Source: KK5 sp034043675 (GTDB lineage: Bacteria > Pseudomonadota > Gammaproteobacteria > Burkholderiales > Burkholderiaceae_C). Taken from it: a stretch of 64,000 bases of DNA. Numbering within the stretch: position 1 is the first letter of the stretch; every line of letters starts with the position of its first letter. Where the stretch lies: the NCBI RefSeq assembly GCF_034043675.1, contig NZ_JAXCLA010000004.1, positions 736,930 through 800,929 on the forward strand, read 5' to 3'. A program made the position numbers and the translations under genes. Shown here one piece after another: positions 8,977-18,627 of this stretch. The notes under the pieces were generated by a model. That model was not told the DNA's origin and searched no databases. It saw nothing but the letters and a program-made list of their open reading frames with translations.

Positions 8977-9324
8977 TCATGCCTCCTGCGCCAGCCGCGC
9001 CATCAACGCGAAGGCGTCCTCCATCTGCAGGCAGAAATGCATGTCGCCCATGTCCGCGCCCGCCTGCGCCAGGAAGGCCGCGATGCCGGGGCTCAGCGCC
9101 ACCAGGAACACCCGCGCGCCCAGGAAACCCGCCACCTTGGCCAGCGTGCGCACCCGCGCGAACTCATGCAGGTCCAGGATGCGCACGCCCGAGAAATCCA
9201 GGACGACCGCCGGCGCACGGCGGGCCACCAGCCACTGCGAGACCGCATCGAAGAGCTGGGCAAACGTCTCTTCGCCAGCGTCCCCTGGCATGGCGACCAC
9301 CAGGCAGCCCTGCACCTCGGTCAT
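8977..9324 (-). CDS. rsbS: RsbS-like STAS domain protein of the stressosome
   Basis: A single STAS domain of 115 residues from ATG 9324 (MTEVQGCLVVAMPG), following the rsbR stop by 40 bases. A GTG at 9363 in the same frame would extend it by 13 residues and overlap the rsbR stop, so the start is uncertain. RsbS scaffolds the stressosome core with RsbR and holds RsbT until phosphorylated. The STAS strand-helix motif VVLDFSGVRILDLHEF is visible. Aligning it to Bacillus RsbS by the downstream GA(R/K)V strand puts Leu52 where the phosphorylated serine (DSF in RsbS) should be. Call rests on domain type, size and position between rsbR and rsbT-X. Confidence 0.82.
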   Translation of the reverse strand: MTEVQGCLVVAMPGDAGEETFAQLFDAVSQWLVARRAPAVVLDFSGVRILDLHEFARVRTLAKVAGFLGARVFLVALSPGIAAFLAQAGADMGDMHFCLQMEDAFALMARLAQEA

Positions 9325-9364
9325 GGAGACGGCGCCCAGGTCGCCGGCTGAGAATTCCGCCACG

Positions 9365-10300
9365 CTACACGGCGGGGCGTGGTCGCACCGCAAGAGCGTT
9401 GTTGGGCGCCGCCATGGTGGCGGTGTTGACGGTGCCCATGTCCATCACGCCCACGGCGCGCAGCGCCAGCTCGAAGGCATCGCGCAGGGTGGCGGTGGTG
9501 CGCACCTCGCCGATGGAGACGCCCAGCTCCACCATCGTGCGCGCGATCGACGGCGACACGCCGGAGATGATGGACTCGCAGCCCATCAGCCGCGTGGCCT
9601 TGGTGATCTTGATGAGCTGGTTGGCCACGCCGGTATCGACCGAGGCCACGCCGCTGATGTCCAGCACGAAGACCTTGGCGCGGCTCTCCGCGATCTTGGT
9701 CAGGGTCTTGTTCATGATCTCGTTGGTGCGCGTGGTGTCGATGATGCCCACCAGCGGCAGCAGCAGGATGCCTTCCCAGATCGGCGTGACCGGCGTGGAC
9801 ATCTCCATCATCGCGCGGCTGTGGTCGGCGATGCGTTCGCGCGCGATGCGCGAGATGGTGTCGATGACCAGGAAGGTGTCCAGCTTCAGCAGCTTGTTGA
9901 CGGCCATCATCAGGGTCATGACCTCGTCGCCCGACAGCCCTGCGGCCTTGAGCCGCTCGCCGAACATCTGGTAGGACATGCTCACACCGGCGAAGTAGAT
10001 GTCGTTGGGCAGCTCGATGTGGGCATGCACCGCACCGACGTGCGTGCGCCGGGCGACGTAGAAGTCGTTGATCTCGGCGGCGAAGAATTCCTTCCAGTGC
10101 GCGGTCTGCAGCTTGGTGACGCGGGCCACGTTGGCGGCGTCGGGAAAGAACTGCAGGTACTCGGGCTGCTGGCGCAGCCACACGTACCAGGCCTCCACGA
10201 AGTCTTCGAGCTGCGGCGCGAGGATGGCGCCTGCCTTGCGAATGTTCTCGACGTCCAGCGCGGTGATATTGAACTTCTCAAGCAGCTCGACAGAGGTCAT
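9365..10300 (-). CDS. rsbR: RsbR-type stressosome sensor with N-terminal globin (protoglobin) domain
   Basis: The 311 residues split into a globin-coupled-sensor domain (about 1-160) and a C-terminal STAS domain (about 185-285). The likely haem proximal histidine is His92 in THVGAVHAHIELP. The STAS part keeps both threonines that RsbT phosphorylates in RsbR proteins: Thr223 in VDTGVA and Thr255 in SPSIARTM. This architecture matches the oxygen-binding RsbR of Vibrio stressosomes. ATG 10300 is preceded by GGGAG and starts the domain correctly; a 39-residue in-frame extension upstream looks non-coding. First gene of the rsbR-rsbS-rsbTX-kinase operon; the promoter must lie in the 127-base gap upstream. 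Confidence 0.9.
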   Translation of the reverse strand: MTSVELLEKFNITALDVENIRKAGAILAPQLEDFVEAWYVWLRQQPEYLQFFPDAANVARVTKLQTAHWKEFFAAEINDFYVARRTHVGAVHAHIELPNDIYFAGVSMSYQMFGERLKAAGLSGDEVMTLMMAVNKLLKLDTFLVIDTISRIARERIADHSRAMMEMSTPVTPIWEGILLLPLVGIIDTTRTNEIMNKTLTKIAESRAKVFVLDISGVASVDTGVANQLIKITKATRLMGCESIISGVSPSIARTMVELGVSIGEVRTTATLRDAFELALRAVGVMDMGTVNTATMAAPNNALAVRPRPAV

Positions 10301-10391
10301 CGTCTTCTCCCTTAGAAGGTGCGACTCGCGGTGTGCCCGGGGTACTGCTCCCCTGGACCATACCATCGGTGAGAAGTTTCGACGGTGACAC

Positions 10392-10414
10392 GCCAAAGTC
10401 TGTGAGACTTTGGC
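10392..10414. promoter_or_regulatory. Perfect inverted repeat upstream of rsbR
   Basis: Ten-base arms GCCAAAGTCT / AGACTTTGGC with a three-base loop, in the 127-base gap between the VOC gene and rsbR. Neither side carries a T-tract, so it is not a classical intrinsic terminator; it could end the VOC transcript weakly or serve as an operator for the stressosome operon, about 92 bases upstream of the rsbR ATG. The rest of the gap shows no convincing -35/-10 pair. Confidence 0.5.
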
Positions 10415-10427
10415 CACGCTTGTCGAA

Positions 10428-10802
10428 TCAGGGCTCCGCGTCCTCGACGAAGGTCAGGCGATTGCCGAAGGGGTCCGTCACCGTCATCTCGCGGCTGCCC
10501 CAGGGCTTCAGTTCGATGCCCGGCTTGGCATGCTTGTAGTCGGCCGCGCTGAGCTGCTGATGCAGGGCGTCCAGCGCCGGTGTCACGATGCGCAGCGAGG
10601 CGCCGGGGCAGCAGTCGCCATGGTGGCCGCTCAGGTGCAGCTGGCAGTCGCCCTGCGAGACCTGCATGTACAGCGGGAAGTTGTCGCCGAAGCGGTGTTC
10701 CCAGTCGACCGCGAAGCCGAGGAAGCCGACGTAGAAATCCCGCGCCAGCGCCTCGTCGAAGATGCGCAGCACGGGGGTCGGGGCATGGAGCTGAAATGAC
10801 AT
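10428..10802 (-). CDS. VOC (glyoxalase/bleomycin-resistance) superfamily protein
   Basis: A 124-residue protein with the paired beta-alpha-beta-beta-beta layout of the vicinal oxygen chelate fold. It has an N-terminal half with PVLRIFDEALARDFYVGFLGF and DWEHRFGD, and a C-terminal half ending with WGSREMTVTDPFGNRLTFVE. The substrate cannot be told; this subgroup is often annotated glyoxalase or bleomycin resistance. ATG at 10802 was chosen because the VOC fold begins directly (MSFQLHAPTPVLRIF). It sits between clpB (52 bases upstream) and the stressosome operon on the same strand, and may be read through from clpB. Confidence 0.82.
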   Translation of the reverse strand: MSFQLHAPTPVLRIFDEALARDFYVGFLGFAVDWEHRFGDNFPLYMQVSQGDCQLHLSGHHGDCCPGASLRIVTPALDALHQQLSAADYKHAKPGIELKPWGSREMTVTDPFGNRLTFVEDAEP

Positions 10803-10854
10803 GGGGCGACTCCGAAGTGGAATCGCCCCATCTTGCCCTACCGGATGGCTACGT

Positions 10855-13452
<2,598 letters not shown>

Positions 13453-13477
13453 ATGGGCTAACTCCTTGATTCCACGC

Positions 13478-13506
13478 AAGTTAGGCCTGGGCCCGCGGAT
13501 TTCAAG
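13478..13506 (-). promoter_or_regulatory. Sigma-32-like heat-shock promoter of clpB
   Basis: On the minus strand a perfect CTTGAAA (-35, 13506-13500) is followed after 14 bases by CCTAACTT (-10, 13485-13478), close to the heat-shock consensus CTTGAAA-N(12-16)-CCCCATNT. The -10 ends 25 bases before the clpB ATG, which fits a short leader. The -35 overlaps the stop region of the upstream small gene. Match judged by eye. Confidence 0.6.
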
Positions 13507-13852
13507 GGTCGTGGCCTTCGTCCATCAGGCCGGCGATGTGGAAGCAGGCCAGCATCGTCAGCGCCCCGAGGATCGCCAAGGTCGCGGCAAGGCGCGTGCC
13601 CTGCCACAGCGAGCCGAACCATTCGTTGAACTCCACCGCCCAGACGGCCGCCTTGCCGCCGACGTGCTCGATCTGGCGCTTGCGCGCCTCGTCGGCCTGC
13701 TCGCTGTCGAAGACCTGGCCGCCGATGATCTCGTAGCCCTGCGTCAAGCGCGGATCCGGCCCACTGGTGGCATGCCAGTAGGCCAGCGCCGCGGCCAGCA
13801 GACCGATCACCAGGCCCAGCACGCCGGCGCGGCGCAACATGCGGGCGTTCAT
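13502..13852 (-). CDS. Small membrane protein of unknown function
   Basis: A 116-residue protein with two hydrophobic segments, one at about residues 9-27 (AGVLGLVIGLLAAALAYWHA) and one at about 85-107 (LAATLAILGALTMLACFHIAG). Between them is a polar, probably periplasmic, stretch rich in charged residues. I recognise no family; it resembles small hypothetical membrane proteins. Its ATG overlaps the crcB stop by 4 bases (ATGA-type coupling), so it is co-translated with crcB and moaE. The coupling argues that it is a real gene. Confidence 0.68.
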   Translation of the reverse strand: MNARMLRRAGVLGLVIGLLAAALAYWHATSGPDPRLTQGYEIIGGQVFDSEQADEARKRQIEHVGGKAAVWAVEFNEWFGSLWQGTRLAATLAILGALTMLACFHIAGLMDEGHDP

Positions 13853-14229
13853 TCGCCCAGCACCGTGCGCATCAGCGCCAGGCCCAGCGCCGCCGCCGCC
13901 AGCGAACCCAGCACGTGCATGCCGGTGTGCGCTAGAGCCAGGCCGAATTCACCGCGCTGCAGCAGCGCCAGCGATTCGCCGGAGAAGGAGGAGAAGGTCG
14001 TCAGCCCGCCCAGGAAGCCGGTCACCAGCAGCAGCTTGAGCAACTCGTTCGGCTGGCGGCCAAACCATTCCAGCGCCATGCCGATCATCAGGCCGCCGAC
14101 CACGTTGACCAGCAGCGTGCCCAGCGGGAAACCCTGCCAGCGCGCGTTCAGCCACAGCCCCGCGGCCCAGCGCGCCAGCGAACCGACGCTGGCGCCGGCG
14201 GCTACCGCCAGCACCTGCAGGACGATCAT
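13849..14229 (-). CDS. crcB: Fluoride ion channel CrcB (Fluc)
   Basis: A 126-residue, four-helix membrane protein forming dual-topology fluoride exporters. Family signatures are clear: GASVGSLARWAAG at the N-terminus, FPLGTLLVNVVGGLMIGM (the conserved G-T-L-x-V-N), and TGFLGGLTTFSSFSGE, the phenylalanine/threonine track that lines the pore. It overlaps moaE (upstream) and the small membrane gene (downstream) by 4 bases each. No fluoride riboswitch is apparent, as the gene has no leader of its own; expression probably follows moaE. Confidence 0.95.
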   Translation of the reverse strand: MIVLQVLAVAAGASVGSLARWAAGLWLNARWQGFPLGTLLVNVVGGLMIGMALEWFGRQPNELLKLLLVTGFLGGLTTFSSFSGESLALLQRGEFGLALAHTGMHVLGSLAAAALGLALMRTVLGE

Positions 14230-14711
14230 TGCGCGTTCCCCTGCACCCCGATGCCCCAGCGCGCCAGCGCCGCGTCGTCGGCCGTGCGGGCGTCCACCCA
14301 GTGCGCGCCGTCGGGCGTGTGTTCCTTCTTCCAGAACGGCGCCTGCGTCTTAAGGTAGTCCATCAGGAATTCGCAGGCCTGGAAGGCCTGGCCGCGATGC
14401 GCGGAAGCGACCAGCACCAGCACGATCTGGTCGCGCGCCTCGAGCCGGCCGATGCGGTGGATCACCCGCGCGGCGCGGATGTCGAAGCGCTGGAAGGCGG
14501 CGTCGATCATGGCCTCGATCGCCGTCTCAGTCATGCCCGGGTAGTGCTCCAGTTCCATCGCGCTGACCGCCTGACCGTGGCTGGCGTCGCGCACGGTGCC
14601 GACGAAGCTCACGATGGCACCGATGCCCCCATCGCCGGCTCGCAAAGCGGCCGTCTCGGCGCCGAGGTCGAAGTCTTCTGAGCGGATGCTGACGCGGGGC
14701 GTTTTCTGCAT
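14226..14711 (-). CDS. moaE: Molybdopterin synthase catalytic subunit MoaE
   Basis: Transfers sulfur from MoaD thiocarboxylate to precursor Z to form molybdopterin. The 161 residues carry family motifs GAIVSFVGTVRD, ELEHYPGM, VIHRIGRLE and the catalytic lysine region APFWKKEHTPDG. It is first in a tightly overlapping minus-strand unit with crcB and the small membrane gene. Its partner moaD is 11.8 kb away at 26.5 kb on the same strand, although the two genes are usually adjacent, which suggests the 14.9-26.5 kb block was inserted between them. Confidence 0.95.
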   Translation of the reverse strand: MQKTPRVSIRSEDFDLGAETAALRAGDGGIGAIVSFVGTVRDASHGQAVSAMELEHYPGMTETAIEAMIDAAFQRFDIRAARVIHRIGRLEARDQIVLVLVASAHRGQAFQACEFLMDYLKTQAPFWKKEHTPDGAHWVDARTADDAALARWGIGVQGNAQ

Positions 14712-14878
14712 GGCAGCAATTGTGTCATCGCGTCCCCAATGTTCAGTAACAGCTTGGCCGCCCTCCCGGCATTCTTCACTTTACGGCTCAAGCATTCCTT
14801 AAGTCGGCTGTTGGATACTTGCGCCGTTTCGGTCACCATCGGCGGCCGCGCGCTCACGACGAATCGAGGAGTTGAGAC

Positions 14879-15922
14879 ATGGGATTGATGGACTTCATCA
14901 AGAAACAGTTCATTGACATCATCCAATGGACCGAAGACGGCGACGGCACCCTCGCCTGGCGCTTCCCCATGGCCGACATGGAAATCCAGAACGGCGCCTC
15001 GCTGACGGTGCGCGAGTCGCAGGTCGCGCTGTTCGTCAACGAAGGCCAGATCGCCGACGTCTTCGGCCCCGGCACCTACAAGCTCACCACGCAGACGCTG
15101 CCGGTCCTCACCTACCTGAAGAACTGGGACAAGCTGTTCGAGTCCCCGTTCAAGAGCGACGTCTACTTCCTCAGCACCCGCCAGCAGGTCGACCAGCGCT
15201 GGGGCACGACCCAGCCGGTGACGATCCGCGACAAGGACTTCGGCGCCGTGCGCCTGCGCGGCTTCGGCAACTTCAGCTACCGCATCGGCGACGCCAAGAC
15301 CTTCCACAAGGAAGTCTCCGGCACCCGCGAGCGCTACACCACGCAGGACCTCGACGGCCAGCTCCGCGGCCTGATGCTGCAGCACATCAGCGACGCAGTC
15401 GCGGGGTCGGGTCTTGCCTTCCTGGACCTGGCCGCCAACCAGGTCGAGTTCGCCGCGCAGCTGCAGGCCGCCACGGCGCCTTCGTTCGAGAAGCTGGGCC
15501 TGAAGCTGGAGGCCGTGACGCTGCAGAACGTGTCGCTGCCGGAGGAACTGCAGAAGATCCTCGACCAGCGCATCGGCATGGGCATGATCGGCCAGAACAT
15601 GGGCCAGTTCATGCAGTACCAGACGGCGCAGTCCATCCCGCAGCTGGCTCAGGGCGTGGGCCAGGGCGGCGGCATCGCCGGCGACGCGATGGGCCTGGGC
15701 GCCGGCGTGGCGCTGGGCCAGGTGCTGGCGCAGCAGCTGGGCCAGGGCATCGGCAACGTCGCCGCCCACGCACCGGCCGCGGCAACTGCCGCTGCGCCGG
15801 CCGAAACCTCCGACTCGATCATGGCCCTGCTCGAGCGCCTCGGCGACCTGAAGGCCAAGGGCATCCTCACCGACGAGGAATTCGCCGCCAAGAAGACCGA
15901 GCTGCTCAAGAAGCTCGCCTGA
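14879..15922 (+). CDS. SPFH-domain (virion core-like) protein with C-terminal SHOCT
   Basis: A 347-residue protein of the YdjI/virion-core SPFH subgroup: N-terminal MGLMDFIKKQFIDIIQW, then an SPFH/band-7 beta-helix region (about 35-220, with ESQVALFVNEGQ and FGPGTYKLTT). A low-complexity Gly/Ala/Gln hinge (about 255-300) and a C-terminal SHOCT helix pair (LLERLGDLKAKGILTDEEF) follow. Such proteins oligomerise at membranes. It starts a three-gene plus-strand set; the next gene begins 4 bases after its stop. An aggag lies upstream of the ATG. The 167-base gap to moaE holds no feature I can name. Role inferred only as membrane scaffolding. Confidence 0.86.
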   Translation: MGLMDFIKKQFIDIIQWTEDGDGTLAWRFPMADMEIQNGASLTVRESQVALFVNEGQIADVFGPGTYKLTTQTLPVLTYLKNWDKLFESPFKSDVYFLSTRQQVDQRWGTTQPVTIRDKDFGAVRLRGFGNFSYRIGDAKTFHKEVSGTRERYTTQDLDGQLRGLMLQHISDAVAGSGLAFLDLAANQVEFAAQLQAATAPSFEKLGLKLEAVTLQNVSLPEELQKILDQRIGMGMIGQNMGQFMQYQTAQSIPQLAQGVGQGGGIAGDAMGLGAGVALGQVLAQQLGQGIGNVAAHAPAAATAAAPAETSDSIMALLERLGDLKAKGILTDEEFAAKKTELLKKLA

Positions 15923-15925
15923 TCA

Positions 15926-17521
15926 TTGGCGACTGAGCAGCCGCAGCGCCGCTGGCAGGCGCTGTGTCCCAACTGCGGTGCGCCGGTCGAGTTCGCCTCG
16001 GCGGCTTCGGCGAGTGCTGTCTGCAGCTTCTGCCGCAGCACGCTGGTGCGCGACGGCGATGCATTGCGCCGCATCGGTACCAGCGCCGAGCTGATCGAGG
16101 ACTACTCGCCGCTGCAACTGGGCGCGAGCGGCCGGCATGCCGGCGAGGCGTTCACCATCGTCGGCCGGCTGCAGCTGCGCTATGCCGATGGGGGCTGGAA
16201 CGAATGGCATGCGCTGTTCGACAGCACCGGCCGCAGTGCCTGGCTGTCGGAGGACAACGGCAGCTTCGTGATGGCCTTCGACGCGCCGCTGGCCGAGGCC
16301 GCGCCGGCACCGGAGGCCCTGCGGCTCGGCGCCCCGCTGACGCTCGGCGGCAGCGGCTGGAGTGTCGCCGCGCTGACCCAGACCACACTGGCCGCTGCCG
16401 AGGGCGAACTGCCCCGGCCGCCGGCCTTGGGGCGCGAGTTCCTCGTGGCGGAACTGCGCAACGAGCGCGACGAGGTCGGCTCGCTGGAGTACAGCGATCC
16501 GCAGGCGCCGCAATGGTCGATCGGCCGACCGGTGCGGCTGGCCGACCTGCAACTGCGCGGCCTGCGCGATACCGAATCCTCGTCGACCCGCAGCCTCGCC
16601 GGCTCGCGCGCGCTGGCCTGCCCGAACTGCGGCGCGGCACTGGAGCCGCGACTGGACTCGACCGTCAGCATCATCTGTCCGCAGTGCCGCCACGTCGTGG
16701 ACCTGAGCCAGGGCGTCGGCGCGGAACTGAAGCATTTCGCACAGGCGCATGGCGGGGAACCGCAGATCGCCCTCGGCAGCACCGGCTCGCTGGCCTTCGG
16801 CAGCTGCACCCCCGTGCCCTGGCAGGTCGTCGGTTACCAGGAGCGCTGCGACATCCCGGAGCCCGGCGACGACGACGAGACCACCTTCTGGCGCGAGTAC
16901 CTGCTCTACAACCGCACGGAAGGCTTTGTCTTCCTGGTCGACGCCGAGGACGGCTGGAGCCTCGTGCGCCCGCTGACCGGCGCGCCCGCGGCCGCCGGCA
17001 GCACGGCGAGTTGGCAGGGCCGCAGCTACCGCCGCAAATACGCCTACGCGGCCCGCACCACCTACGTGCTGGGCGAGTTCTACTGGCAGCTCAAGCGCGA
17101 CGAGCGGGCCCAGGTCGTCGACTACGAATCCACCTCGGGCGCGCGCAAGGCGGTGCTGAGCCGCGAGCAGACCGGCAACGAAGTGACCTGGAGCCAGGGC
17201 GAGGCGCTGGACGCCACCGAAGTGGCCCGCGCCTTCCGGCTCGCCCCAGACCGTGTGGCAGCGCTGCAGCGCGACGCGGCGCCGCCGCTGAGCCCCGGCC
17301 GCGTGCTGCGCTGGATCATCATCATCTTCGTGCTGTTGCCGCTGCTGCTCCTGATGCTGCGGCTGTGCAGCCGCGACGACTGCCAGGGCTATGCCGACAG
17401 CTTCGGCACGAATAGCGCGGAATACCAGCAGTGCCGGCGCAGCAACAGCGGTGGCTATATCGGCGGCACCAGCGGCGGCTCCTACGGCGGCTACAGCAGC
17501 GGCGGCGGTGGCCACAAGTAA
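15926..17521 (+). CDS. DUF4178 protein with zinc ribbons and a C-terminal membrane anchor
   Basis: A 531-residue protein beginning with a TTG codon at 15926, 4 bases past the SPFH stop; no ATG or GTG in this frame precedes the first zinc ribbon. Layout: ribbon CPNCGAPVEF...CSFC (about 14-36), a DUF4178 beta domain (about 60-130), a second ribbon CPNCGAALE...CPQC (about 232-254), and a second DUF4178-like domain (about 275-410). It ends with one hydrophobic helix (about 465-485, IIIIFVLLPLLLLMLRL) and a Gly/Ser/Tyr-rich tail. It is probably anchored in the inner membrane. Families with this domain often sit beside DUF350 and spermidine-synthase-like genes, as here. Function unknown. Confidence 0.82.
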   Translation: MATEQPQRRWQALCPNCGAPVEFASAASASAVCSFCRSTLVRDGDALRRIGTSAELIEDYSPLQLGASGRHAGEAFTIVGRLQLRYADGGWNEWHALFDSTGRSAWLSEDNGSFVMAFDAPLAEAAPAPEALRLGAPLTLGGSGWSVAALTQTTLAAAEGELPRPPALGREFLVAELRNERDEVGSLEYSDPQAPQWSIGRPVRLADLQLRGLRDTESSSTRSLAGSRALACPNCGAALEPRLDSTVSIICPQCRHVVDLSQGVGAELKHFAQAHGGEPQIALGSTGSLAFGSCTPVPWQVVGYQERCDIPEPGDDDETTFWREYLLYNRTEGFVFLVDAEDGWSLVRPLTGAPAAAGSTASWQGRSYRRKYAYAARTTYVLGEFYWQLKRDERAQVVDYESTSGARKAVLSREQTGNEVTWSQGEALDATEVARAFRLAPDRVAALQRDAAPPLSPGRVLRWIIIIFVLLPLLLLMLRLCSRDDCQGYADSFGTNSAEYQQCRRSNSGGYIGGTSGGSYGGYSSGGGGHK

Positions 17522-17545
17522 CTATTTCAGCAGGAGACCCTCACC

Positions 17546-17770
17546 ATGAACGGCATCGAATGGCTGAAGCCCGCGATCGTCGCCGGCTCGATCCTCTACG
17601 CACTGATCGGCGTGGTGATCTTCTGGCTCTGCTTCGTCATCATCGACTGGATCACGCCCTACAAGCTGTGGGAAGAGATCGTCGAGAAGAAGAACCTGGC
17701 GCTGGCCATCGTCGTCGCCGCGATGTGCCTGTCGATCGGGCTGATCGTGTCAGCCGCGATCCACGGCTGA
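17546..17770 (+). CDS. DUF350 membrane protein
   Basis: A 74-residue protein with two hydrophobic helices (about 10-37 and 51-71) separated by a short loop DWITPYKLWEEIVEKKN, matching the DUF350 repeat (one unit; E. coli YjfL has two). AGGAG lies 8 bases before ATG 17546. It follows the DUF4178 gene by 24 bases and likely belongs to the same transcript. Its 3' end overlaps the convergent PEP-CTERM gene by 21 bases. DUF350 genes recur beside polyamine genes in other bacteria; the molecular role is unknown. Confidence 0.82.
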   Translation: MNGIEWLKPAIVAGSILYALIGVVIFWLCFVIIDWITPYKLWEEIVEKKNLALAIVVAAMCLSIGLIVSAAIHG

Positions 17771-18526
17771 AGCACTGGCCCGGCGCCGCAGGCCCAGGGC
17801 GCCGAAGCCCAGCAGGCCGGACAGCATCAGCAACGCCGCTCCGGGCTCGGGCACGGTCGAGGCGAACGGCGTGGCCTGGATCGCATCGATGGTGCCGAGG
17901 CGGTCCACGCGGCTGCTGCCGTCGCTGGGATAGAACTGCAGCACCAGCAAGGGCGGGTTGCTGGCCGGCGTCAGGTCCGGCGGCGTGGCGCTGACCAGCT
18001 GGAACGAGCCGCTGGTGCCGCCGAAGGGCGAGAACCAGGGCCATTTGACGGATGCATCGGCGCTGGGCGGCCCCGAATGGCCCATCGCCAGCACGTCGAG
18101 CGAGGCCGTGTAAGTACTGCCGGAGAACGGCCCCTGTACGCCGACTCCGGCATTCAAGGTGAGTTGTTCGCCATTGCCGTCCGCGTACTCGATGATGTTG
18201 ACGCTCTTGCTGGAGTTGAAGTGGCTGCCGGCCACGTCCAAGGTCGCCAGCCCGCCCAGCGCGGTGCTGGTCGTGTAGAAGTACTCCACGCCCGAGATGA
18301 AGGCCACCGGGCTGTTCGCGATCGAGGTGTCGAAGGTGTAACTGGCCTGGAAGGCCGCGCCGCCGGGCACCAGGGCCGCCAGGTCGGCCGGAGTGTTCGG
18401 GTCGGTCGCGTTGAAGTGTCCCTGGACGTACCAGGTCACCTGCGTGGCGCCGGCCGGTGCCGCCATGCCGAGCATGGCCGCCCCCATCAGGGCCAGCATC
18501 TGTTTTCCTGCAATCGCAAAGCTCAT
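17750..18526 (-). CDS. PEP-CTERM sorting domain protein
   Basis: A 258-residue secreted protein: signal peptide MSFAIAGKQMLALMGAAMLG ending near APAGATQ, a beta-rich body with many Thr/Ser/Gly/Asn, and a C-terminal PEP-CTERM tail. The tail is VPEPGAALLMLSGLLGFGAL followed by LRRRA. It should be processed by an exosortase (EpsH family), which is not in the window. ATG 18526 has AGGAG upstream. It lies convergent to the DUF350 gene (21-base overlap) and downstream of the large regulator. The body matches no family I recognise; such proteins are exported and often associated with exopolysaccharide or biofilm. Confidence 0.88.
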   Translation of the reverse strand: MSFAIAGKQMLALMGAAMLGMAAPAGATQVTWYVQGHFNATDPNTPADLAALVPGGAAFQASYTFDTSIANSPVAFISGVEYFYTTSTALGGLATLDVAGSHFNSSKSVNIIEYADGNGEQLTLNAGVGVQGPFSGSTYTASLDVLAMGHSGPPSADASVKWPWFSPFGGTSGSFQLVSATPPDLTPASNPPLLVLQFYPSDGSSRVDRLGTIDAIQATPFASTVPEPGAALLMLSGLLGFGALGLRRRASASAVDRG

Positions 18527-18627
18527 CGTCAACTCCTGGCACCGCGACATGCGGCATGGAAACGGACGATAGAAGCCGACAGGTTACGGATCGGTAAAAC
18601 GGTGTGGACGATTTGAGGAGAGCTTCG

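Noticed and set aside
14712..14878. A promoter or RNA element in the moaE-SPFH gap
   Set aside because: No -35/-10 pair or stable hairpin could be picked out with any confidence.
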